This document shows positions 57,325-64,000 of a stretch of 64,000 nucleotides of DNA, piece after piece. The notes beneath the pieces were generated by a model that ran no database searches, was not told where the DNA came from, and was given only the letters and a program-made list of their open reading frames with translations. The stretch is taken from the NCBI GenBank assembly GCA_004769085.1, contig DUDS01000010.1, positions 64,688 to 128,687 on the forward strand. Reading direction: 5' to 3'. This DNA is from Candidatus Melainabacteria bacterium SSGW_16 (GTDB lineage: Bacteria; Cyanobacteriota; Vampirovibrionia; 2-02-FULL-35-15). Made by a program: the position numbers and the translations under genes. Within the stretch, counting starts at the first letter, position 1. Each line of letters starts with the position of its first letter.

Positions 57325-58896
57325 GTGGAAGATACTTTAGATATTATTAATGTAATCGAACCAAATGAAAAAGGTTTATTTTCAAAAATAATTTCATGCG
57401 GTTTGCTTGGAATAAATGCCTATAGTGTTGAGATTGAGGTTGATATATCAAATGGTCTTCCACACTTTATTATGGTGGGACTTCCTGATGCAGCTGTAAA
57501 TGAATCCAGAGAAAGAGTTAAAGCAGCAATAAAAGCAAGTGATTATGAATTCCCAAATAAAAAAATTATTGTAAACCTAGCTCCTGCTGATACAAAAAAA
57601 GCAGGTCCAACCTATGATTTACCCATAGCAATAGGAATTCTTACAAGCAACAACATTGTTAACAAAAATAATCTTGAAAACCTGTTTATTGCAGGAGAGC
57701 TTGGTCTCTCAGGAAAAATCAGACCAGTTAACGGCATTCTCTCATTTGTAATTCATGCAAAAAGTAAAGGTGCAAAAGGGATAATAATACCTAAAGAAAA
57801 CACAGAAGAAGCAACACTAATTAAAGGAATAAATATTTATCCAGTATCTGAATTAACTGAAGCAATTGAAACAATAAATAATATAAAAAACATAAAGCCA
57901 GCATCATGCAGCAATCAAAACATAAAACAAACTGAATCCGCATATGATTTTTCTAACGTTAAAGGACAATTACTGGCTAAAAGAGCTATTGAAATTGCAG
58001 CAAGCGGGAAACATCATATTCTGATGATTGGTACCCCTGGAAGCGGAAAAACAATGCTTGCTCAAAGGCTTCCATCAATTATGCCACCATTAAATCATGA
58101 AGAAAGAATTGAAATAACACAAATATACTCTGCAGCAGGAAAATTAACCAAAGGCTCAAAACTAATAACAGACAGGCCATTCAGAACACCTCATCATGGC
58201 ACAAGTCCGGCAGGATTAATAGGTGGCGGATCTGTCCCAATGCCAGGTGAAATCTCACTGGCACATAAAGGAATATTATTTCTGGACGAGTTTACTGAAT
58301 TTCAAAGGCAGGTTCTGGATAGTCTAAGGCAAGCTCTTGAACAAAAAGAAATAACTATCTCCAGAGCCCGAAAAAGCACTTCATATCCATGTGATTTTAT
58401 GCTTATTGCAGCATGTAACCCATGTCCATGTGGATACCTGGGTGACAAAATTAAGAATTGTACATGTAGTCAAAATCTAGTAAAAAAATACCTTTCTAAA
58501 ATTTCAGGACCAATACTTGACAGGATTGATATTCAGATTGAGGTTAAAAGGCTAAATGAAAATGAAATAACCAATATAAAACCACAAGAAAGCTCAACAA
58601 AAATTAAAGACAGGGTAATTCAAGCAAGGGAAATTCAGAAATACCGTTATAAAGACCTAAATTTTCTATGTAATTCAGAACTCACCGTAAAAGAAATAAA
58701 ACAATTCTGCACCTTCAGCAAAAGCACAGAAGTATTAATAAAAGATGCTGTAAAAACACTTGGTTTAACTGCCAGAAGCTATGACAGGGTTTTAAAAGTT
58801 TCAAGAACAATTGCTGATCTGGAAAAGTCAGCTATTATAAAAGATGAACATTTACTTGAGGCATTACAGCTAAGATTAAATAATTTTGGGCAATAA
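57325..58896 (+). CDS. comM: YifB/ComM-family magnesium-chelatase-like AAA ATPase
   Basis: 523 residues. N-terminal Lon-like segment (GLPHFIMVGLPDAAVNESRERVKAAIKASDYEFPNK), then AAA domain with Walker A GTPGSGKTML, Walker B GILFLDEFTEF, and the family CNPCPCGYLGD zinc-like loop. The C-terminal domain ends with ARSYDRVLKVSRTIADL. ComM promotes branch migration of incoming DNA during natural transformation. GTG start at 57325; no Shine-Dalgarno visible. It implies, but does not prove, competence. Confidence 0.92.
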   Translation: MEDTLDIINVIEPNEKGLFSKIISCGLLGINAYSVEIEVDISNGLPHFIMVGLPDAAVNESRERVKAAIKASDYEFPNKKIIVNLAPADTKKAGPTYDLPIAIGILTSNNIVNKNNLENLFIAGELGLSGKIRPVNGILSFVIHAKSKGAKGIIIPKENTEEATLIKGINIYPVSELTEAIETINNIKNIKPASCSNQNIKQTESAYDFSNVKGQLLAKRAIEIAASGKHHILMIGTPGSGKTMLAQRLPSIMPPLNHEERIEITQIYSAAGKLTKGSKLITDRPFRTPHHGTSPAGLIGGGSVPMPGEISLAHKGILFLDEFTEFQRQVLDSLRQALEQKEITISRARKSTSYPCDFMLIAACNPCPCGYLGDKIKNCTCSQNLVKKYLSKISGPILDRIDIQIEVKRLNENEITNIKPQESSTKIKDRVIQAREIQKYRYKDLNFLCNSELTVKEIKQFCTFSKSTEVLIKDAVKTLGLTARSYDRVLKVSRTIADLEKSAIIKDEHLLEALQLRLNNFGQ

Positions 58897-58913
58897 GGGA
58901 TCTTTTCAATTCA

Positions 58914-59225
58914 CTAGGGAAGTTCAGCACAATTACCACAACAAGTCAAAATAGAATCATCACACAACGTTATTGCAACCTCATCTTGATTCACACAACC
59001 ATTTGGTGTACCAGGGGCACAACCTAAGCTAGCACATGATGTTGGCACACACCTTACCCCATTATCACATCTAGTAAATCCAGTTGGACAACCTTCTAGG
59101 CTTACAGGACCAGGACCTGACTCAAGAATAATTTGTGCATTTAATTCATTAGTTACAATAAAAAAAGAAAAAATTGTAGACAGGACTAAAAGTAAAAGTA
59201 CATTTTTATTAACAGTAAAATTCAT
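58914..59225 (-). CDS. Small exported cysteine-rich protein
   Basis: 103 residues. Signal peptide (VLLLLVLSTIFSFFIVTNELNA, cleavage near residue 30). The mature ~73 residues have ten cysteines, including GCPTGFTRCDNGVRC, CASLGC and TCCGNC, an even number that suggests several disulfides. The spacing recalls eukaryotic-like EGF/TIL-type knots but is not a family I can name. Could be a protease inhibitor, adhesin or toxin-like peptide; there is no direct evidence for any. It ends 17 nt from the convergent comM. Confidence 0.72.
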   Translation of the reverse strand: MNFTVNKNVLLLLVLSTIFSFFIVTNELNAQIILESGPGPVSLEGCPTGFTRCDNGVRCVPTSCASLGCAPGTPNGCVNQDEVAITLCDDSILTCCGNCAELP

Positions 59226-59408
59226 TTGAAAATCTCCTTTTAAAATATATATAAGTTACTTACCCTAACTGTTTATCTTAAACATCACCTAAAAGTATCA
59301 AATACAAACAGCCAGTTAATTGGTTTTAATGATTAATAGGGCTAACACTCAAATTTAAGTTTTTACTCCCATTGACCAATACATGAATTCATTTATAGAC
59401 TTATCTAC

Positions 59409-60716
59409 ATGAGAAAATTAGGTTTTATTACATTTTACTTATTTCTGTTAATAACACTTCAATTTGGTTGTAGTAAAAATGATAAGTCATTCAAAATCAA
59501 TTCCAATCCAACCGAAATAACCTACTGGCAGTACTGGACTAACTACGAAGGAAAAGCCATTGAGCACCTGGTAAACAAGTTCAATGAAACACATCCAAAC
59601 ATAAAAGTAAAAATGCTTACTGTTTCAGAGCCCCGGAAAAAAATACTTCTTTCAATTATCGGAGGCACCCCACCAGATGTAATAAGCGCTGCAGCAGAAT
59701 GGATACCAGAATTTGCAAAAAGAGATGCTTTAGTTCCACTGGATGAATATTGTAAAGAAACCATGATAACAAAAGAACTTTTTATCCCTGTATTCTGGGA
59801 AATGCTAAATCTCTACGGGCATACATGGTCACTTCCTACTACACCTACAGCAACAGCAATTTACTGGAATAAAAATTTATTTAAAGAAGCAGGGCTTGAT
59901 CCTGAAAAGCCTCCAAAAACATTAAAAGAGCTGGAAGAATATTCAGAAAAACTTACAAAAAAACGTGCAGATGGGAAAATCCTCCAAAGTGGTTTTTTAC
60001 CAAGCTGGCCTCCATTTGCATTTGGATTTTATCCAATTCTTTTTAGTGGTAGTTGGGGTAATTCAGATACTGGTGAAGTAACTGCAAATAAAAAAGAAAA
60101 CATAGAAGGATGGAACTGGACCCAAAACATTGCAAAAAAATTAGGCGGGAAGAATATACAGACATTTCATGAAGAATGCGGGAATTACCAGGGACCAAAT
60201 AATCCATTTTATGCAAGTAGAATTGCAATTGAAGTAAACGGTGTCTGGGAAGGTAATTTTATTTCCCGTTTTGCACCAAATATAAAATGGGGAGTTGCAC
60301 CTGCTCCTACAAAAAACGGCAAACCCGCCACAATAGTAAACTGCGATTGCATTATAATTCCAAGAGGATCAAAACACCCAAAAGAAGCATTTGAGTTTAT
60401 AGAGTGGCTTATGAAACCAGAAAACATGGAAGAACTATGCCTGCTTCAGAGAAAATTCTCACCTCTTGTTTACTCAGACAGAGATGATTTTATAAAAAAA
60501 CATCCCAACCCATACATAAAAGTGTTTATCGATCTAGCCAGATCAGAAGGTGCAGGATATTTCCCACAACTAACATCTTATGAATTATATAAAAGAGAAT
60601 TAAAAAGAGCATTTGAAGATGTAATGAGGCTAGAAAAAACACCTGAAGAGGCACTTAATGAGGTGCAGGAGAAACTAGTTAAAGAAATGGATAGAGTAAA
60701 GAAATACCAAATATAA
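59409..60716 (+). CDS. Extracellular sugar-binding lipoprotein of an ABC transporter
   Basis: 435 residues. Lipobox LQFGC at about 17-21. Family 1 solute-binding fold (WQYWTNYEGKAIEHLVNKFNETHPNIKV; GGTPPDVISAA; LPTTPTATAIYWNKNLFKEAGLDPEKPPKT; EWLMKPENMEEL). Binds a sugar or oligosaccharide outside the cytoplasmic membrane and delivers it to permeases. No permease or ATPase gene is adjacent in this window. The substrate is not predictable. Convergent with wecB. Confidence 0.9.
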   Translation: MRKLGFITFYLFLLITLQFGCSKNDKSFKINSNPTEITYWQYWTNYEGKAIEHLVNKFNETHPNIKVKMLTVSEPRKKILLSIIGGTPPDVISAAAEWIPEFAKRDALVPLDEYCKETMITKELFIPVFWEMLNLYGHTWSLPTTPTATAIYWNKNLFKEAGLDPEKPPKTLKELEEYSEKLTKKRADGKILQSGFLPSWPPFAFGFYPILFSGSWGNSDTGEVTANKKENIEGWNWTQNIAKKLGGKNIQTFHEECGNYQGPNNPFYASRIAIEVNGVWEGNFISRFAPNIKWGVAPAPTKNGKPATIVNCDCIIIPRGSKHPKEAFEFIEWLMKPENMEELCLLQRKFSPLVYSDRDDFIKKHPNPYIKVFIDLARSEGAGYFPQLTSYELYKRELKRAFEDVMRLEKTPEEALNEVQEKLVKEMDRVKKYQI

Positions 60717-60734
60717 ATCAAGCTCTTAATATCA

Positions 60735-61859
60735 TTAATTCATCATTATTTTTTCTAGCTTAGATACTATCCTCCCACTAGCCTTGCCATCTCCATAGGG
60801 ATTTTTTATTTTTGACATTTTTAAATATGCTTTTTTATCATTTAAAAGTTTTGCTGTTTCTTTAAATATTTTTTCTGGGTCTGTTCCAACTAGTTTTGCT
60901 GAACCTGCTTTAATTCCTTCTGGTCTTTCAGTAGTGGTCCGCAGGACCAAAACAGGTTTTCCCAGTGCTGGTGCTTCTTCCTGAACACCACCAGAATCAG
61001 AAAGAATTAAATAAGATTTCTTCATCATATAAACAAATGGCACATAACCAGGCGGCTCAATTAAAAATGCTCTTTTATGCTTTTTTAAAACTGGCACAAT
61101 TACACTTCTAACCTTTGGGTTCATATGCATAGGTAAAACGACAGCTGTATTAGAAAAAGTATTTAGTATCTTTAAAAGAGTTTTTGCTATATCCCTGTGT
61201 GGTTTTCCAAAATTTTCCCTTCTGTGCATAGTAACCAGAATTGTCCTGTATTTTTTAAAGTCATGATTTTTAATAATAAGTGGCGGAAGTTTTTTATATT
61301 GCTCATTTAACTTTTTCAATGTAATCTGCAATGCATCAATTACAGTGTTCCCTGTAAGAAAAACATTTTTTTTAATATTTTCCTTCTTTAAATTATTAAC
61401 AGCGTTTTCAGTTGGCGCAAAGTGAATACTAGTCAGCCTGGAAACAAGTCTGCGAGCCATCTCTTCAGGAAATGGATTATAGATATCACCCGTCCGTAAG
61501 CCTGCTTCAACATGAGCCACAGGAATTTTCAAATAAAAAGCTGCAAGGCTTGCAGCCATTACTGTTACAGTATCACCTTCTACAATCACCAAATCTGGTT
61601 TTATCTTCTTAAAGAGCTTAGAGGTAGCCTCAAACACTTTTCCCGTAATACTTTCAAGTGTCTGATTTTTCTCCATTAATTTCAAATTAAAGTCTTCCTT
61701 AACACCAAACCACATAAGCATTTCATCTACCATTTCTTTGTGCTGCCCTGTGTTAATAAGTATGGGTTTAATTTTTTTAGACTTTTTTAATTCAATATAA
61801 ACCGGTGCCAGTTTTATTACTTCAGGTCTTGTACCAACTATTACTACTATTTTTTTCAT
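60735..61859 (-). CDS. wecB: UDP-N-acetylglucosamine 2-epimerase (non-hydrolysing)
   Basis: 374 residues. VGTRPEVIKLAPV at the N-terminus, HVEAGLRTGD, HRRENFG, and the C-terminal SDSGGVQEEAPALGKPVLVLR with TERPEG. Interconverts UDP-GlcNAc and UDP-ManNAc, a precursor of surface glycans. It is last in the ompH-lpxD-wecB minus-strand run, 11 nt after lpxD. This fits an envelope polysaccharide role and the O-antigen-ligase-like gene elsewhere in the window. Confidence 0.96.
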   Translation of the reverse strand: MKKIVVIVGTRPEVIKLAPVYIELKKSKKIKPILINTGQHKEMVDEMLMWFGVKEDFNLKLMEKNQTLESITGKVFEATSKLFKKIKPDLVIVEGDTVTVMAASLAAFYLKIPVAHVEAGLRTGDIYNPFPEEMARRLVSRLTSIHFAPTENAVNNLKKENIKKNVFLTGNTVIDALQITLKKLNEQYKKLPPLIIKNHDFKKYRTILVTMHRRENFGKPHRDIAKTLLKILNTFSNTAVVLPMHMNPKVRSVIVPVLKKHKRAFLIEPPGYVPFVYMMKKSYLILSDSGGVQEEAPALGKPVLVLRTTTERPEGIKAGSAKLVGTDPEKIFKETAKLLNDKKAYLKMSKIKNPYGDGKASGRIVSKLEKIMMN

Positions 61860-61870
61860 GGGTTAGATGA

Positions 61871-63019
61871 CTACACTCTGGTTTTTAATTTTGACTCTAA
61901 CTCATTTATTTTTTCTTCTAAAGTTTTTACCTGTTCTTCCATTTTTTCAAATTTCCCGGGAAGTCTCCTCATAGCTCTTTCTTTTTTAAAGTGTTCCTGG
62001 TATGGAACTGCAGGCATCCCCGTATAAACACTGTTTGACGGGATATTACCATGGATTCCGGACTTCGCTGTAAAAATTACATCGTTTCCAACATTTATAT
62101 TATCTGCAAAACCAACCTGTCCTCCGGCAACAATCCTATCCCCCGTAACAACACTGCCAGCAAAACCTACCTGCCCGACTATCAGGCAGTCTCTTCCAAT
62201 TTTACAGTTATGAGCTATCTGAACCAGATTATCAATCTTTGTCCCGGCACCAATAATTGTGGGACCAATAGTACCTGAATCCACGCAACTGTTTGCACCT
62301 ATTTCAACATCATCTTCAATTATCACACCACCAGCAGATGGTATTTTATGTTGTACCTGGCGATCTAAATTAAAATTAAAATCTCCTCGTTTTGCTTTTT
62401 CAAAATTACTCTCTTCTTCAGTTACATAACCATATCCATCAGAACCAATCACTGTACTGGAATGAATTATCACATTATTCCCAATTTTTACTCTGTCCAT
62501 AAGAGAACAATTAGGATAAATAATGCAATTATTTCCTATAGAAACATTTGATCCAATAAAAACATTTGGGTAGATTTTTGTATTTTCTCCTACTGATGAA
62601 TCAGGACCAATAAAAACATTTGCATCAATTGCTGCATTCTTTGCAATTTTTGACGATGAATCTATCACCGCTGATAAATGAATACCAGACTTTAGGGAAT
62701 ATTTGGTTCCGCCAAAAGCCTCAAGAAGTTTTTTCATTACAAGCCTGGGTCTTTGAGCCCATATAACAGGCATCTTAAATCCCTGCGGCAATTTGTCTCT
62801 TACCTCATGTGGCAGAATAAACGCTTTGGCTTTTACAGTCTGAATATTTTTTAAATATTTCTGATCATATACAAAGACCAGATCTTCTGATTCAGAAGTA
62901 ACAGGAGATACTGCAATACTATCTATAAACAACCCCTCATTTGCACAGGCAATTTCATTTAACACCCCACCTATAATTTCTGCTACCTGTTTTAGGGTTT
63001 TTGAAGTTACTTTTGGCAT
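61871..63019 (-). CDS. lpxD: UDP-3-O-acylglucosamine N-acyltransferase
   Basis: 382 residues. N-terminal uridine-binding domain (about 1-105), then a left-handed beta helix of hexapeptide repeats (IDANVFIGPDSSVGENTKIYPNV; NNCIIYPNCSLMDRVKIGNN; VEIGANSCVDSGTIG; ICKIGRDCLIVGQVGF-like). His in LVQIAHNCKIG is the catalytic base position. A C-terminal coiled coil follows (KMEEQVKTLEEKINELESKLK). Third step of lipid A synthesis. Follows ompH by 3 nt, the classic order of outer-membrane clusters. Confidence 0.95.
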   Translation of the reverse strand: MPKVTSKTLKQVAEIIGGVLNEIACANEGLFIDSIAVSPVTSESEDLVFVYDQKYLKNIQTVKAKAFILPHEVRDKLPQGFKMPVIWAQRPRLVMKKLLEAFGGTKYSLKSGIHLSAVIDSSSKIAKNAAIDANVFIGPDSSVGENTKIYPNVFIGSNVSIGNNCIIYPNCSLMDRVKIGNNVIIHSSTVIGSDGYGYVTEEESNFEKAKRGDFNFNLDRQVQHKIPSAGGVIIEDDVEIGANSCVDSGTIGPTIIGAGTKIDNLVQIAHNCKIGRDCLIVGQVGFAGSVVTGDRIVAGGQVGFADNINVGNDVIFTAKSGIHGNIPSNSVYTGMPAVPYQEHFKKERAMRRLPGKFEKMEEQVKTLEEKINELESKLKTRV

Positions 63020-63022
63020 GGT

Positions 63023-63544
63023 TTAATTTGTCTTTTTTTTGTTCTCTGCCTGTTTTAAAGGATCAGCAGTATCACTTGCAAGTGGCACTTTCCTTTTAAG
63101 AATTTCAGCAACTGCATCCGTAACATCGCTGCCACCTACAAGAACAGCTCTTCTATCAAAAACTACTTCAAGTCCTTTTTCCAGTGCAACTTTTTTAATT
63201 GCGTCAGTAATATCTTTCTCGATTTTTACTGATATGGACTCAACCATTTTTCTTGTATCATCTGCTTTTAAATCAATTTTTTCCTGTAACTCTCTTTTTT
63301 TTGTAAGTTTCTCAGCTTCTGATTTTTTCTGCTTCTCAAATTCAGTAAAAACTTTTTCTGACTCTTCTATAGCATTTTTAAGATCATCCTGTGCATCAGC
63401 AATTTTCTTCTGTGCATCCTGGACACCAGGGTACAAATCAAATAGTTTCTCACCATCAACAATACCGATCTTGGAAGATGTCTGCCCATATGCAGGCCAA
63501 AAACTTATAAAAACCAATAAAACCATTACTAACAGACTTTGCAT
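63023..63544 (-). CDS. OmpH/Skp-family periplasmic chaperone
   Basis: 173 residues. Signal peptide (LLVMVLLVFISFWPAYGQ). Mature region is mostly long charged helices (LKNAIEESEKVFTEFEKQKKSEAEKLTKKRELQEKI), forming the coiled arms of Skp that hold unfolded outer-membrane proteins. C-terminal beta-part VALEKGLEVVFDRRAVLVGGSDVTDAV matches. Good SD AAGGAG 8 nt before the ATG. Heads ompH-lpxD-wecB. bamA, often upstream, is not here; a plus-strand gene lies beyond. Confidence 0.9.
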   Translation of the reverse strand: MQSLLVMVLLVFISFWPAYGQTSSKIGIVDGEKLFDLYPGVQDAQKKIADAQDDLKNAIEESEKVFTEFEKQKKSEAEKLTKKRELQEKIDLKADDTRKMVESISVKIEKDITDAIKKVALEKGLEVVFDRRAVLVGGSDVTDAVAEILKRKVPLASDTADPLKQAENKKKTN

Positions 63545-63729
63545 TTTAAAATCTCCTTAATATTGCATAACCACTCTATATTAACCTGAAAACTGGTGAA
63601 TTTTTATGTCTTTCAAAGGATAGTAGATAGAATTAAACTAATTGAATTTGGTTTAATAACCCATTCTTAAAGTCTCGCAATAGTATATGCTCTTACGCTA
63701 AGCATATTATGTGCATATAAGGATCTTCT

Positions 63730-64000
63730 ATGATTAACAATAATGAAATAGCAAAGCGCTATGCAGAGCTTGATTATCAGCAGGGCTTAAACAACGTAAA
63801 CAGTCTTTCAAGAAGCAATGTTTCAGCTACTACTTTAAACAGCGAACGATTTGGTACTGAAATAAGACACATTCAGACACTGGCTCAGATTGGTCAGATA
63901 AGCCAGCAGGAAGCAGCAGTAAAAATTGCAGAGTTAGAACACCAGCGCGACATAAATAATGTAAAAAATATGGTTACTGGCGGGGTTTCAGAATATACAA
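63730..64000 (+). CDS. Hypothetical coiled-coil-type protein, cut by the right window edge
   Basis: The frame from the ATG at 63730 remains open for all 90 codons to the end of the window. AAGGATC lies about 6 nt before the ATG as a Shine-Dalgarno. The visible part is Gln/Asn/Glu-rich and helical, with repeated pattern (QTLAQIGQISQQEAAVKIAELEHQRDINNV). No signal peptide. Family unknown because the rest is outside the window. It is divergent from ompH (185 nt apart). Confidence 0.6.
   Translation, partial: MINNNEIAKRYAELDYQQGLNNVNSLSRSNVSATTLNSERFGTEIRHIQTLAQIGQISQQEAAVKIAELEHQRDINNVKNMVTGGVSEYT

Noticed and set aside
63039..63560. 173-residue plus-strand frame opposite ompH
   Set aside because: Same extent as the OmpH gene and made of Ser/Phe-rich translation of its antisense; OmpH is well supported.
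1..64000. CRISPR array, prophage, integrase or defence island
   Set aside because: No regularly spaced repeats, cas genes, transposases, integrases or recognisable defence nucleases were seen.

Overview
Organism. The window looks like an AT-rich, Gram-negative-type bacterium from the non-photosynthetic sister groups of Cyanobacteria (Melainabacteria/Vampirovibrionia or a close relative). The main evidence is that the RNA polymerase beta' subunit is split into two adjacent genes, rpoC1 (39800-41647) and rpoC2 (36064-39771), and that rpoC2 carries an insertion of roughly 630 residues where cyanobacterial RpoC2 has its SI3 domain. rpoB is not preceded by rplL, efp sits beside accB, and there is a one-repeat SLH coiled-coil envelope protein. 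lpxD and ompH/skp point to an outer membrane with lipid A. No photosynthesis gene was seen. The exact lineage is inference.

Layout. 1-4.3 kb: an unknown gene cut by the left edge, a minus-strand run rplY / Cys-rich protein / TusA-like protein, and two neighbouring glucokinase-family genes, one without the usual phosphate motif. 4.4-10.9 kb: typA, rmuC and a tandem pair of M32 carboxypeptidases. 11-15.5 kb: a secreted/envelope block (O-antigen-ligase-like membrane protein, two exported proteins of unknown function, an exported protein with a CxxCH motif). 15.5-18.9 kb: the glyoxylate shunt (aceB-aceA), with a remnant of PEP carboxylase divergent to it. 19-24.9 kb: a beta-CASP nuclease, a TM-helix channel-like protein, a SIMPL protein, an EEP-family protein, a small zinc ribbon and a CpdA-like phosphodiesterase. 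25-36 kb: SLH protein, ribD, CAP-domain protein, acyl-CoA synthetase, pyrR, a lone OppF-type ATPase, glycerate kinase, trpB and a large unknown gene. 36-45.2 kb: rpoB-rpoC1-rpoC2. 45.5-50 kb: tRNA-Leu(CAA), a degenerate kinase-like membrane protein, eno-htrA and upp. 50-58.9 kb: an orphan 5S rRNA gene, pepA, radA, efp-accB, cdd and comM. 59-64 kb: a Cys-rich exported peptide, a sugar-binding lipoprotein, ompH-lpxD-wecB and a gene cut by the right edge.

How it fits together. Most genes are chromosomal housekeeping genes. No transposase, integrase, phage structural module, CRISPR array or recognisable defence system was seen. Uracil/cytidine salvage (upp, cdd, pyrR), use of acetyl units (acyl-CoA synthetase plus glyoxylate shunt), glycerate and glucose phosphorylation, and several peptidases (two M32, M17, HtrA) suggest a heterotroph feeding on peptides, nucleosides and small organic acids.

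Most unusual signals. (1) Intergenic hairpin repeats at 6261-6349 and 45531-45610, whose stems differ by a compensatory base-pair change. (2) A 110-nt nested-palindrome element abutting the radA start, with a diverged partial relative at 4383-4440. (3) A membrane protein made of an exact 61-residue duplication fused to a histidine-kinase-like dimerisation helix that lacks the phospho-acceptor histidine. (4) The PEP carboxylase remnant. (5) Eight convergent gene pairs whose ends overlap or lie within 18 nt.
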